Assembly (NCBI GenBank): GCA_027422505.1
Contig: JAPQWV010000410.1
Coordinates: 186,001-250,000, forward strand
Source of the DNA: Craterostigma plantagineum
Taxonomy: Eukaryota > Streptophyta > Magnoliopsida > Lamiales > Linderniaceae
Length of the DNA: 64,000 bases
Direction: 5' to 3'
The notes beneath the pieces were generated by a model. It saw only the letters and a list, made by a program, of their open reading frames with translations, had not been told where the DNA came from and made no database searches. The position numbers and the translations under genes were made by a program. Of this stretch, positions 1-11,878 are shown in pieces; within the stretch, counting starts at the first letter, position 1, and every line of letters starts with the position of its first letter.

Positions 1-118
1 ATTTTTAACCCTATTTTCCAGTGAGATCCAGTGACCCCAATGGGTCTCACGTGGCTCCGCGACCACAACATACTTCGTGGATCAGACTGAACACGAAGCA
101 TTATGTGCGACTACTCAC

Positions 119-3100
119 CTCCGGGACGATGAATTTTCCGGTGAGGAGGCAAACGGCGGGCAAGGTGCAGTAGGCGATGAGGGGAATGGAGGTGAGGGGA
201 TAGACGATGGAGTTTATGTAGGAGAATCGCTCGAGCGGTTTCAGACCGCAACCGTAACCGTACCAAATAGGACAGTGTCTGCTTAGGAATATCTCGACGG
301 AGCCCAAAGCCCATCGGAGGACTTGGTGGAGACGGTCCGAGAGGTTGATGGGAGCCGAGCCCTTGAACGCGGGCCGCTTGGGTATGCAGTAGACCGAACG
401 CCAGCCGTGGCAGTGCATCTTGAATCCCGTCAGGATATCTTCCGTGACCGAACCGTATATCCATCCGACCTACAACAATTTTTTTTGGAAAAAAAAATTC
501 GGTTGAAGCGTACGTATATTCGCGGGTATCAAAAGAATTGAATTTTGCGATCGATTTGCGAGACCTCTCTTCCCCATTCGGTTTTGTCCTCGTATCCGCA
601 GCTGATGACGTGGATGGCCTCTTGCAAGAGCGAAGCGGAGGTGACGACGAGCGGAGCGCCACCTTGTTCTTGCATTATCGAGGCGACAAAAACTGGCGAC
701 TGTCCGAATTTTTTCTCAAGTTTGGTCGGATGGACGGGCGACGATTTTCCGCGCTCCATCGTCCCTGTTCGAAACGATGATAAAAATTTTAAAAAAAATT
801 TGGAGAAATAAAGATTTTTTTGGACTCTCTCTTATTCCTCACCTTCGATCCCTTCTTCGATGTTTTCGAGGGCGTGAATCTGAGTCGAAGCGTCTTTGCT
901 CTTCGCCTTCTTTTCGCCGCCGGGCGGCGACTTTCCTTTCTTGTTATTCTTCTTCTTATTCCTCGAGCCAAAGCAGCAGCACCATTTCGGCCAGCAATTG
1001 CACGTTTTTCCGGGGGTTTTCACCTTCTTTGGAGCATCGAATCCGTAAAGCGCTTGCCTCCTAAAGACGCAACCAGTCCCAACGTAGATCGGCCCTTGTA
1101 TCCCATCGAGCCCTTTCATGTTTATCTGTTCAAGAAAGAAAAAAAGAGTGATGTCATGACATCCTTAAAACAACGTAACCTCGAAACGGTAGTTGCGACA
1201 TGCATCGTCCAAGAAAACAACGTTGCGATTCTTTTATCGATCGTGCCTATCAATCCCATCGAACCTCTGAGGACCTTAACTCGTCGCCTACTCTCTCTGC
1301 ACAATCGCTAGATACTGTTTTTTTTGGTCAACCATTCAGCAAGAGAAGACCTAAATATATTCGAAGTTGACATTCTAACAAAGAGTATATCGATTTGATT
1401 ATTATCCCAACCAAAGAGTTTATTAACGGCCTTCATCGCTCGGCCTTTCTCCCGAGAAAGTCGGGTCGACCTTTCCCTCAAGTAGTCGACCTTCTGAAGA
1501 AAAGTACCACTCGGGCGCTCGCGGCTCACGCCGAACTTCTTGCAGAACGGGACCCACTTCCTAGCAAACTCCGACCTCTCGGACAAAGCCTCGAACGTCA
1601 GCATCGCCGCTCCGTTTTCGACAACTAGCACTCGACCTTGTCTATGGGGTAATCGACGGCCATAGCGATCCCAAAAAGAGTTTAACTAACGGACCTTCAT
1701 CGTTCGCCGTCGATGAGCCGCTTGCAGGCCGCTCCGTCGTCCGACACGTAGCACGCGACCTTGTCTATGGGGTAATCGACGGCCAAGATCGAAAGCACCG
1801 TGTTCGCCGTGATGAACGGCGGCTCCTTCGCGGGGTCCACCGTGCTCACGAAAACGTCGACCGCCTCCAGCTCGGACGCCTTCCCTCCTTTCTCGTACCT
1901 GTGTGTGTGTTTTTTTTTCCGGTCATAAAAACGCATGGAAAGAAAACTTTGTAAATAGCGCACCATCGAATAATCCGAGCTCTTCAAGCCACTATATATA
2001 TATGAGGCTCTCTCCTCCTATCACCAATTGGTTTTAGGAATGATCCATCGATTTCTAATGCATGCACACACATACACAGAATGAGATATGCAATGTATGC
2101 TTTTTTAGGTACCTTAGAGAGAGCCTATCGAGGTAGGTTTCGCGGGTAATGGGAGACCACTTAGGGAACTGATCGAAGATCCACGAAACGGCGAACCATA
2201 TTTCGCATATGATGGAAGTTAGCCATAAGCCGTAGGCGTCTTTTACGGGGTGGAGGATCCTGTAGTGAAAGAAGAGCCCGAGGATCGCCAGGCGAAGAAG
2301 GATTACGATTCTGTAAGGGCTTATCTTGCTCGAAGGGATCGGAAGCTTCCGAGAGAGTGGCTGCCTGCCTTCGTCCATTCTGTCAACAGGTGAAGGAAAG
2401 ACAAAAAAGAAGTTTAACAGAGAGATCGATTAACGATTACATGATCATGTCAATTAACAGACATTGTGCTGTAAATGACACCATGAAAGAGAAAAAAAAC
2501 AGAAAAGTACTTCAATGATTAAGTTTAACATAACGAAGTGGGCTTACTTTGGTAGGTAAGGATCATCCATTTGATGCTTAACGACTTGAAGGTTTTCGCT
2601 CTGCTTCTTCTTCCACTCCTCAACTCTGTCTTTCCAAGCAACTGTTCCATAACCATACAGAGCCAGATCTTTCTTGGGATCCATTGCTCGTGGAACCACT
2701 TCAAAAAATTGATTACACCCTTAAAATCATTATTACAAAAAGTAAATTAAAAAAGAAAAGGAAAGAACTTACAAGTGATGGAAGAATCAGTATGAGGCAC
2801 AGGGTGAATTCTTGTTCCACGGCCCATGAAAGGAGGGACGATAAGAGCATGCTTATCAGCTGAGATCGCATCATCCTTTGAAAAGAAAAACACACAGTAA
2901 TAAGATTATCACTCATTAATGCATTAGATTCACAATAATGTAAGACACTGATGAAACAAAATCTATTATTACCTCTTGGGCATAAGTTAAGAGGGGGATT
3001 TCTGGGTTGACTCCCAAAGGGTTCAGCTCAGACACATACGAAGCTGTGTCGGAGAAGTGAGAGCGAAGATGATGGTGGTGGTGGTGAAACTCATTCTCAA

Positions 3101-3847
3101 GGTCATCGCATTCATCCTCGTCGTCATCTCCATCAACTCTTGGACAGCCTAAGACGAGAAACAAAAGGGATGAATGGAAAAGTGAACAAAAGAAACGAAG
3201 AATGGAAGCAATAATTTGAGGCTATTATGAACCCTTAATGCGTTTGTATCTTGTTTTGCACTGAGGACAGACTTGGCTTCCTTCTCTCCGCTCATACTCG
3301 TAGCAAGTTCTGCAAACTGGGAAAGCACACTCATTGCAAGCGACAAAGGGCTCGCCATCGACGACTGGGTAATTAATCTCATCCCCACAAATCTGACATA
3401 TCTGACCGCTCAAATCCTTCACGTAATTCACCTGCTTAAATGGTTTGAAGTGATGATCATCTTTGATTAGTAGATCTCAGTAAAAGATTGGAACTTTCGA
3501 TCAAGTAAAACATGGAAAAAAGAAATGTCGGAGAGAGAGAGAGAGAACTTTGACTAGCCCTGCCCTGAAATCAAGAGAGATAAGAAGGCAGCTAATCCAA
3601 GAAAGTAACGGAAATACGATACTTAACGTAAAAAAGGCAATTAAAAGAACAAGAAAGTTCTCTTCGTCGAGCTTCTCTTCTCCATCGTATCAGAAAAAAC
3701 TCTCTTTTTTCGAAAACAAAAAATAAAAATCTAAGCTTGGAAAATTAACTGAGAGTTCTCACTCACCCTTCCAACTTCGTCGGCATTGATCAGAACGAAT
3801 TCATTCCTATTATGTGAGCCAGCCACAAGCCTACCAATAGCCGCCAT
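119..3847 (-). pseudogene. Cellulose synthase catalytic subunit, CESA6-clade, rearranged and cut by the window edge
   Basis: Family role: plasma-membrane GT2 enzyme polymerising UDP-glucose into cellulose in primary walls. Readable exons on the minus strand: 3847-3767 (start MAAIGRLVAGSHNRNEF), 3431-3233 (RING-type zinc finger, CQICGDE to [10 protein letters not shown]), 3148-2973, 2875-2773, 2698-2548, 2379-2113 ([11 protein letters not shown] and first membrane helices), 1898 to about 1735 ([18 protein letters not shown]), 1125-843 ([12 protein letters not shown] and Cys-rich stretch), 764-565 (KKFGQSPVF), 469-119 (GSVTED, QVLRW, ending KFIVPE). The last exon(s) lie beyond the left edge. 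The N-terminus resembles Arabidopsis CESA2/5/6/9. The middle is broken: after YVSDDGAA the frame stops, a second VDYPIDKV copy carries a TAG and a frameshift, and exons that should carry the DCD motif are absent between about 1390 and 1125. Pseudogene or misassembly; the family assignment is very sure. Confidence 0.85.
1390..1790 (-). repeat. Imperfect tandem duplication inside the CESA gene
   Basis: Two diverged copies lie head to tail on the minus strand. Copy 1 (about 1787-1663) and copy 2 (about 1662-1395) both start with the codons for VDYPIDKV and both end with a CGATGAAGG..CCGTTA..TAAACTCTTT stretch. Copy 2 holds about 140-180 bp more coding sequence (ENGAAMLTFEALSERSEFARKWVPFCKKF), which copy 1 lacks. 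Copy 2 has a premature TAG after KVEC and a small deletion where YVSDD should be. The true exon thus seems split between two damaged copies. Confidence 0.7.
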
Positions 3848-5751
3848 TTCCGCTCAAAATTATCACACTGTGTACCTACTCTTCAATGAACAAGAAAGAA
3901 AGCTAGTATCTTTTCACTCAAAGAAGCATTCTTTTAACACATGAAAGAAGCGAAAGAAAACTAGCAAGCAATGGAGGGGGTGAAATGGGCTCTTCTTCTA
4001 TACTCAAAAACAGACGACACACTTCACATTAAACCAAGTAGGTGACATTGAAACGCAAGGGACACCTCAAGGGAGGAAGAACACAATAGAAGGTGTTATG
4101 AGCATTAGTTGAATGCAATTGTCGCCTTTTATTTATGTACACTACACTCAACTATCTCGTAACGTGGGTTTTCATTTATGTTTTGTTTTGTTTGTGATGA
4201 TTCTTTTCTTTGTAGAGAAACCGACTGTTTTTTTTTTTTTTTTGGCATCTGACAAAAGGGCTTCTCTCTCTTGCGTATGCTTAGCCCAGGTGATAAAATG
4301 TGACGCAAGAAGATGAAGGGAGGAAATGAAGGATCGATCGACAAAGACAGAGAATACTAACTTCATTGTGTCTTGACAACTGCTGATTTATGTATTCTTA
4401 GTCCTAGTCCATGCTCGTTTTATGTTGGAATTAAAGGTTTCTTTTTTCTACAGTTTTTTAACGAATTATTGCATGCTAACTTAGTCTTAGTAAGCATTTA
4501 TGACGAGGGAAAACGAAAAACGAAAAAAGGAAATGATAATTTTTAGCATTCATTACGGAGTTTGTTTCTTTTGCTCTTTTGATGACGTGGTAATGAATAA
4601 AAACAATGTGTGACCGAGTTTGATGACGATGATGTTTGGTGTGGTTTATTATTAGTTTTGTCTGTTTTTCATCTCTTGTTCTCACGGTTTTAGTGAGGAG
4701 TGTGATTCTTGCTTTTTATAAATGTAACCGTAAAGCAGGGTTTGAGCTCATCTAAATCTTTTTCCCCAAAATTATAATATATTTTTCATATAAGTGATAT
4801 TCTTTAAAAGATATATACTCTTACGCTGGTATTATGTAAACATTTGAAGAATGAGGTCGTTGTGTTTGACGAGTATGCTGTATTTCGCAGGAACAATAAT
4901 ACTTTCATCATATACGCTTACGCATAATATAATTAAGAAAGTAATGAGGTAGAACGTTAGAGCATCGATCAGCATCCTATAATAACTTCCTGTTTTGAAA
5001 TTATTTTATATGAGAATAAATTATGTAACGTTAGAACATATCGATCGATCACCATCTAATAATTATTTATCTAAATCAATTATAGAGGTTGGTTGAGTCG
5101 TAGCTTTTGAAAATATGACTATTCTTATTGTTGCCGACACTTAATACCAAAAAAACAATAGAAGAAAGGATGCATGCTTTTACATATGTGACAAGATTCG
5201 TTTTATAATAATACAGCATCAATTTTAATAACACGATTTATCCAAGTTCCTACGCCTCATCAACAGCCTTTTGTCGGTGAGGTGAGACCACACAATTAAT
5301 AGATGATTGAATGATAATCTAATTGAGCAAAAAAAGAAAAGAATAATAATCTAATTAGTTATTTATTTGAAACTATTAGTTGAAAAATTCAATGTTGTTG
5401 GATATAACTAATATCTGTATTTTATGTATGGAGATCTACATTCCAATAAGTAACTAATCATACAAAGTTAAATATATTAATGCACCATGCCATCGACTCC
5501 GCAATTAATAATAGTGAGTAGGCAATCAATTTCATATAAGCTGAATCATAATTTTATATAGTCGTAAGGATATAGTCAATTTCCCAGGATGGGTTGGGTA
5601 TAAACTGGGTTTGAACGGTAGCCGTTCACCACGGTTAACCGAACCGTTGACTGCCGGTCTGTCAATTTCACAATAATAATAAAACTTAAAAATCATACAA
5701 TATCTTTTAATTACTTATTTTAGTTAATTCTTATACCTTTAATTCTCCACC
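3848..5751. other. CESA upstream region and AT-rich spacer
   Basis: About 1.9 kb between the CESA start codon and the first large repeat. It begins with the presumed CESA 5' leader and promoter on the minus strand; I could not fix a transcription start. A poly-T tract lies near 4228-4243. The only ORFs are short and have no recognisable domain. I see no gene in it. Confidence 0.5.
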
Positions 5752-6254
5752 ATGGGATGCACTGCCCGCCAACGACGGAAGCAAAAATTGTAACTTTGGG
5801 GTCGAAATATGTTCAATACGACAAAAATATTTACTTTCGTGGTAAGTCGTGAAGATATCTTATATATGTTTTACATAACATGTTTATTTGAAAATATCTT
5901 ATATACGTTCTACATAACATGTTTATTACATATCTTAGAACAAATTGCATATTGTAGTCAATGAAGGAACAATAAATTATAGCCTGGAGACAATGAAATT
6001 GTAAGAAACGTTCAGTTCTTCGAATTATCGTTAAAATGTTTTTATACATTTTTGGCACAGTGAAAAAAATGATTCATTGTTATTTAGGAAACGAAGCATA
6101 AATTTAAAAAACAATAATAAGAAACGTCTAGTCGGTGTTAAAATTGTCAAAAATGTCTTATATACGCTTTTCATAAATAATACATTTAAACATATAAATG
6201 ACAAGTCCTTTGTAAATCTCAATGTGTACTATATACATTTTTCATAACATATCA

Positions 6255-6289
<35 letters not shown>

Positions 6290-6613
6290 TATTGTAGTAG
6301 TGACAGAATCAGAAACTATAACTTTAAAAAGTAAAAAATGGGTTCGAAATGGCGTTTTCCATGTCATGTTTACTTTATATATAAGAATAAATTTTATAGT
6401 ATAATGAACCATATATTAGTTAAATAATATGTTTAAAATAACATTAACAAACCTCAAGTCCGTGATAAAAGTATTCAAAATGTCTTAGTGAGTGTTTCAT
6501 ATAAGATTATATAATAAAAATATTCATATTTTTTAATGACTATGCATATATATTAAAATATAGTTGTTTTGACCATTAAATATATTATTTTAACATAATA
6601 TAAATTGATAAAA
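5752..6613. repeat. Left copy of an ~850 bp direct repeat
   Basis: Starts ATGGGATGC.CTGCC..CAACGACGGAAGC and ends AATATAAATTGATAAAA. The same sequence recurs at 7475-8306 with scattered substitutions and small indels. Both copies hold an (AT)n microsatellite (near 6257-6286 here). No coding domain was recognised. The pair flanks an 861 bp Copia-derived fragment, so the layout looks like long terminal repeats, but the boundaries do not match the LTR end and primer-binding site visible inside the fragment. Confidence 0.8.
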
Positions 6614-7474
6614 CTCTGTTCGATCGTGGATGTAGGATTCTTATATGAATCTGAACCACGTTAATTCTCTGTTCTTGTGATCCACACAAAATATACATTA
6701 AAAACTTCATATGGTTTCAGAGCGATTTGTCGCAGAACTGTGATTTCTTCCACTGATTCTTCCAAGAACAAGATTCGTCGTCCAAGAATTCAGATTGAGA
6801 ACGTAGCTTCATACCAGTCTCATTCAGATCATCAGTAACAATGGCAGACTCTACAGTGCCACCTTCTTCTTCAACCTCAAGCACCACAGTCTTGATCAAT
6901 GATCCATTTTTCCTAAATAACAATGATACTTCTGGGCAGCTTCTTGTCCACGAACAGCTCAACGACGACAACTACACCACATGGAGCAGAGCAATGATGA
7001 TTGCTCTCATTGGTAGGAACAAGGAGGGCTTTGTTAATGGAGATCTCAAGCCACCTGTCGCAGATTCCACCAACTCAATAAGCTCGCAAAATCAGTTGAC
7101 TGTCTGGAAGAGGAACAACAACGTGGTGATCTCTTGTATTCTTAATTCTATTGCAAAGGACATCTCAGCTAGTATCTTATATAATTCTTCGGCTAGAGAG
7201 GTTTGGGTTGACTTGCAAGAGAGGTTTGGGCAGACTAAGAAGCCCAGAATCTTCCAACTTAAGAGAGAATTGATCAACCTTCGACAAGGTTCCAACAACA
7301 TCTCTGGATATTTCACCAAGTTGAAGACTCTATTGGATGAATTGATCGACCAACCTGTGTATGCGCTTGTGGAGGTGAAAAGAGCTGAAGGCATTCCTCG
7401 ATGAGGACTATGTCCTCACTTTTCTAATGGGGTTAAATGATTCTTTTTCTCATATTAGAGGACAAATTCTGTTA
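6614..7474 (+). mobile_element. Copia retrotransposon fragment: LTR tail, primer-binding site and partial gag
   Basis: About 100 bp of LTR-like sequence is followed by TGGTTTCAGAGC at 6712, one base off the usual initiator-Met-tRNA primer-binding site. An ORF at 6841-7404 encodes a Copia gag N-terminus (UBN2/gag-polypeptide type: LNDDNYTTWSRAMMIAL, then VWVDLQERFGQ and ISGYFTKLKTLLDEL). Around 7385 the frame shifts: after that the gag-like text FLMGLNDSFSHIRGQ is in another frame. The fragment stops at the start of the right repeat copy. It has no protease, integrase or reverse transcriptase and is a dead fragment. Confidence 0.85.
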
Positions 7475-7971
7475 ATGGGATGCCCTGCCAACGACGGAAG
7501 CAAAAATTGTAACTTTAGGGTCGCAATATGTTCAAACAAAATACGACAAAAATATTTACTTTCGTGGTAAAATCGTCAAGATATCTTATATACGTTTTAC
7601 ATAACATGTTTATTTGAAGATATCTTATATACATTTTACATAACATGTTTATTATATTTCTTAGAACAAATTTCATATTGTAGTCAATGAAGGAACAATA
7701 AATTATAGCCTGGAGACAATGAAATTGTAAGAAACGTTAAGTACTTCGAATTATCGTTAAAGTTTTTATACATTTTTTGGCACAGTGAAAAAATGATTCA
7801 TTGTTATTTAGGAACTGAAGCATAAATTTAAAAAACAATAACAAGAAAGTCTAGTCCGTGTTAAAATTGTCAAAATATCTTATATACGTTTTTCATAAAT
7901 AAAGTTAAACAAAATAATATAAATGACAAGTCCTTTGTAAATCTCAATGTGTCATATATACATTTTTCATA

Positions 7972-8007
<36 letters not shown>

Positions 8008-8306
8008 AACTATAACTTTAAAAAGTAAAAATGTGTTCAAAATGACGTTTTCATATCATTTTTACTTTATATATAAGAAAATTTTATAGTATAATGAACC
8101 ATATATTAGTTAAATAATATGTTTAAAATAACATTAACAAACCTCAAGTCCGTGATAAAAGTATTCAAAATGTCTTAGACGAGTGTTTCATATAAGATTA
8201 TATAATAAAAATATTCATATTTTTTAATGACTATGCATATATATATTAAAATATAGTTGTTTTGACCATTAAATTTATTATTTTAACATAATATAAATTG
8301 ATAAAA
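7475..8306. repeat. Right copy of the ~850 bp direct repeat
   Basis: Direct repeat of 5752-6613, about 30 bp shorter because of small deletions. It contains an (AT)n run near 7972-8003. The junction with the Copia gag fragment is at ATGGGATGC, a short sequence also present at the start of the left copy. Confidence 0.8.
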
Positions 8307-8728
8307 TGTAAATTTATGTCTTTTTACTACTTTATTTGCAGTAACATCATTGAAGTAAAATCATGTTTAGATAACTTTTTTTGAAATAAAGTTGTTAATA
8401 GTATCAACAGATTTGTAGTAAAATAATATAGAGCTATTGAAATTAATACATTTGTTAAATTATTAAATTGGGATTAAATAATTAATATTAAAATTAGTAT
8501 TATTAATAAAATATAATTCGTTTCCTTAATTTAAAGCTGATTCTCGAGTAATTGAAATTTCGAATTTTAGGTATTTAATTCGTTTCCTTAATTTGAGGCC
8601 TAATTTAAATTTCGAATATTAATAGATATGGTAATATTTTCAAAATACAACCCAATAAATATTCAGCGGACAATTTAGGTCTATTTTCTAATCTTCTTCC
8701 TCCACACGAATCTTCTAACAAAATATCA
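8307..8728 (+). other. AT-rich upstream region of the first F-box gene
   Basis: About 420 bp of AT-rich sequence between the repeat and the F-box start codon. It includes a short internal repeat (AATTCGTTTCCTTAATTT near 8517 and 8578). It presumably carries the F-box promoter and leader, but no single TATA element can be singled out in such an AT-rich stretch. Confidence 0.4.
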
Positions 8729-10201
8729 ATGTCGACGCCATCCACCACCACCACCCTAGTAGCGCCCGCCGCCGCCGACCCCCCTCTTATCCCGTCGATG
8801 CCCGCCGCCGCCATGCGCAGGATCTTCTCCAATCTCTGCCTAGCCGATCGAGCCCGCGCGCAGAGCGTATGCAAGTCGTGGAGGTCGTCGGCGAAGCCCA
8901 CCGCGGGAGACCCGCCGTTCCCGGCGGAGGCACCATGGCTCATCATCCCCGAAGAAGACGGCTTCATACCAGAGATACGCCTTGTAAGCAGCGCCGAGAA
9001 CAACAGAATCTACCGCTTCACTCTGCCGTACGAAAAACGCCGTACTGACGGGAAAGACGACGACGGCCGCCGGTGGTGCTGCTGCGGTTCAGGCGAAGGT
9101 TGGCTTCTCGTCGCTGTCGGAGAAGATCTGGGCGGCGTTGACCTGCTTCTGTGGAACCCTCTCTCCGGCGAGATCAGAAACCTCCCTTCACTGTCGACCC
9201 TTTCATTCTTCGACCGCATCGTCGGCCTCGAAGCCCTAACCCTCTCTGCCGTCGTCCGCCGCATGCGTGTCCTATCACCATCTTCTCCGGCGGACGGCCG
9301 CCGCCGTCTCCCAGTCGTCGCCATCGTTCTGGCGCGACCCTTTTCAACCCCCGACGACGGCGAAGGAGCCTCCGAGCAGCTGGCTATGTGCTCGCCCGAC
9401 GACCCGGCCTGGATACCCGTCGGCGGCGGCGAGAAACCCTATTTATTTTACCAAGACATAATTTTTCACAAGGGCAAGCTTTACGCCGCCTGTAATACAG
9501 ACGACGACGGCCATGGAAATAATATTGCAGTGTCTGAAATAGGTAGGGATTGTAAGGACGACATCGAAGTAGTTCTACTGCGTATCAGAGGCGAAGTGGT
9601 TCACGGGCCCCTCTTAGACGACCACCGCGGCGCCGACTACTTCTCCCCCGACGTGGGCTTCACACTACGCAAACGGTACACCTCGCGCCAGCACCTCGCC
9701 GAGTGCTCCATCACCGGCGACTTACTGGTGGTCACCGCCGCCAAGGATTTATGCTCTTACAGAGCCACCACCGTTAGTGGTGAAGAAGACGATTGGTCGC
9801 CCACGAGGAATTTCGTCTGCACTCAGACAAGTGGGTTCCACGTTCTTCGTCTGAGCATCTCCGGCGATGGTCATTACGGTGTGGAGAACGCCGACGGCGG
9901 CGTAGGGGAACAGGGATTGTTTGTGGGGCAGTTGGGAACGGTGGCTGTGAGGGACGAGGTCGACGGAGTCGGCGCAGATAGGATTTACTTTGCCACGTTG
10001 GATTCCGACTACTATTACTGGTCGGAGAAAGGAGACGCCGGCCGATCGGCGGCGGATGCGGAGAGGTTGTTTCAAGTTTTTGAAGAAGGGGTTTACTATT
10101 TTGACGGAGAAAGGTTAGAGACGACGCATAGGAACAACTTTCATTGCGACGCTGGCTCCGTCGCTGGCTGGTTTACGCCTAATTTTAATATCCTCCCTTG
10201 A
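8729..10201 (+). CDS. F-box protein with DUF295 (KIB1-4-type) beta-propeller domain
   Basis: A single-exon gene of 490 aa. After a low-complexity Ser/Thr/Pro/Ala start, residues ~25-55 form an F-box (MRRIFSNLCLADRARAQSVC, then KSWRSS), the SKP1-binding part of SCF ubiquitin ligases. The rest matches the plant DUF295/KIB pattern: APWLIIPEEDG, the WLLVAVGE and LLLWNPLSGEIRNLPSL segments, WYQD-like FYQDIIFHKGKLYAA, and a C-terminal HVLRLSISGDGHYGVENADG, GVYYFDGERLE and GWFTPNFNILP. The KIB family is known for targeting GSK3-like kinases; whether this member does is not shown. GC content is far above the flanking DNA. The ATG at 8729 is the first in frame before the F-box. A diverged, broken paralogue lies convergently at 11879-13449. 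Confidence 0.9.
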   Translation: MSTPSTTTTLVAPAAADPPLIPSMPAAAMRRIFSNLCLADRARAQSVCKSWRSSAKPTAGDPPFPAEAPWLIIPEEDGFIPEIRLVSSAENNRIYRFTLPYEKRRTDGKDDDGRRWCCCGSGEGWLLVAVGEDLGGVDLLLWNPLSGEIRNLPSLSTLSFFDRIVGLEALTLSAVVRRMRVLSPSSPADGRRRLPVVAIVLARPFSTPDDGEGASEQLAMCSPDDPAWIPVGGGEKPYLFYQDIIFHKGKLYAACNTDDDGHGNNIAVSEIGRDCKDDIEVVLLRIRGEVVHGPLLDDHRGADYFSPDVGFTLRKRYTSRQHLAECSITGDLLVVTAAKDLCSYRATTVSGEEDDWSPTRNFVCTQTSGFHVLRLSISGDGHYGVENADGGVGEQGLFVGQLGTVAVRDEVDGVGADRIYFATLDSDYYYWSEKGDAGRSAADAERLFQVFEEGVYYFDGERLETTHRNNFHCDAGSVAGWFTPNFNILP

Positions 10202-10530
10202 ATTTTACGACTACTTTGTATTTTGTCTCTTTTTCTTCAATATTCCATGATTTTCATCAAACAAGTCCTTTTTTTTTTTTTACTTTTTATGTTTGATGGT
10301 TACAATTTCGATTCGAAGTAGTAATATCAGCTGATTAATGAAAGTTATTATTTTTTATACATATTTCTTTTTATTTTTATATTTCCTACGATTGAACTCC
10401 GTCCCAAGTCCCAACTCTCTAGTCGCAAGTGCATTAATCCATAATGAGTGACATAATTACTACTGTAGATTTATCACGTCGGATAGTTGTTGGTGTTTGT
10501 ATTTCTTAATTAATTTTCTTGTACAACATA
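10202..10530 (+). other. 3' flank of the F-box gene
   Basis: AT-rich sequence with T-rich tracts (10268-10282). It presumably holds the 3' UTR and polyadenylation signals. No further gene is visible. Confidence 0.4.
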
Positions 10531-11298
10531 CAATGTTGTAAAACTCGCTAGGCGCTAGTCGGACGCCCGGTAGGGGCCTAGCGCCTAAGCCGCCTAGGCG
10601 GGGAGTAGCGGATTTTTAGGCGGAAATTACTCGGCATACCTATTTTTTATTTTCTTTTTATTATGTATATCATATACAAATATTATATGATTGAATCCAA
10701 ATTTATCAAAAAATCATAGTTCATAAAAATATGTTTAGGAATGATTTAGGACAAAGTTATCCTATTTCTATTTAAGTTTATGTATTTTTCTATTTCCAAT
10801 ATATTTAGGTTTATATATCTTTTTTTGTTTCAGTTAGATTTCTATATTTCCATTCTTTGCATTAACAGTTTATACGTTTTCTTCTATAGGAATAAAGCAT
10901 TGTAGTAATTTGACTATTTCCCTATTTGCTTGTTGTCCCACACCGATATATTTGTGGAAATATTGCTTGAGGGATTTCTATATATGGGTTATTAGCTCCC
11001 TTTAAACGTTGTGGCCTTCAATGCGTCTTTAAATGCTTTGAAAACATCCGCCAATAGTATAATATTTTTTGTTTTAATTAATTGCTTGGCTGGACTTTCA
11101 AACTTAGTTGGGCCTTTTTTTATTTGATGGGCCGATTTTAGCATTAGTTGCCCGCCTAATCGGCATTAGTCGTCGATTAATCGGAATTAGTCGGCGATTA
11201 ATCATTTTGTCGATTAACGGGGCGATTAAAGGGTTTTCGCCTCGGTGAGTTTCCGACTAGCGCCTAGGCGGCCGCCTAGGCCGACTTTTACAACAATG
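10531..11298. mobile_element. hAT-type MITE, copy 1 (CAnTGTTGTAAAA termini)
   Basis: Terminal inverted repeats: left CAATGTTGTAAAACTCGC, right (reverse complement) CATTGTTGTAAAAGTCGG. Subterminal regions are GC-rich and palindromic (GGCGCTAGTCGG on the left, CCGACTAGCGCC on the right). Flanking octamers ACAACATA and AAAAGATA agree at 6 of 8 positions, as expected for an old 8 bp target duplication. No transposase ORF. A second copy with a perfect target duplication is at 20972-21587. Confidence 0.8.
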
Positions 11299-11878
11299 AA
11301 AAGATATCCATGCAAATTAAACTAGCCACATTAATTTTCTTCTTTTTGTCTTATTCATTTGAGGCTTAATCCAAATTTAAATAATACCAAATATAGATTA
11401 AATAATATTAAATTAATACAAACAATATATACAGTTATAATTTATATAATATTTATAACAAAAATATACTCAAATTTATATATATATTTTTAAAAATATT
11501 AAATTATTTTAAAAAATTAAGAAGCGGAGAGTCCCCACGAGGAATCCCCGCCCCGTTGCGCGGCGGGGACGGGGAGGATTTCGTCCCCGAATACATCGCG
11601 GGGACAGGGACGAAGATTAGATCCCCGCCCCCGCACCATTGCCATGCCTATCCTAAACTTAAACATAGAGTGCGGGAGAAAAGCATGGAAAAAACTTAAA
11701 TTTACTCTTGCTTTTACGTGGATCGAAGTTAAGTTATGACATCAAATACGTCAATTAAAAATAAATAACTAACTCACATGCAGAAAAAATAAATCAAAAA
11801 AAAAAAATACTACTAAAAAAATATCAAAACAAACGACACCATCGCCGCCGCAAAACACGCCGGCCAACTCAATTAATC
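11299..11878. other. AT-rich spacer with a GC-rich hAT MITE end
   Basis: AT-rich flank, then at about 11525-11650 a stretch rich in CCCCG/CGGGG ending CACCATTGCCATGCCTA. Read in reverse this is TAGGCATGGCAATGG, the typical end of GC-rich plant hAT MITEs. A matching left end was not found, so this looks like a truncated copy of the family seen complete at 39151-42470. No gene seen. Confidence 0.55.

Noticed and set aside
820..1311. Plus-strand ORF of 163 codons opposite the CESA exons
   Set aside because: It mirrors a cellulose synthase exon and its introns on the other strand; the antisense frame is open by chance in GC-rich codons.
5752..8306. A compact LTR retrotransposon with R copies as LTRs
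   Set aside because: The R copies lack TG...CA ends, and the Copia fragment's own LTR tail and primer-binding site lie inside the central part, about 100 bp from R.
9010..9495. ORFs on both strands overlapping the first F-box gene
   Set aside because: They are alternate frames of a GC-rich exon, Arg/Pro-rich with no domain.
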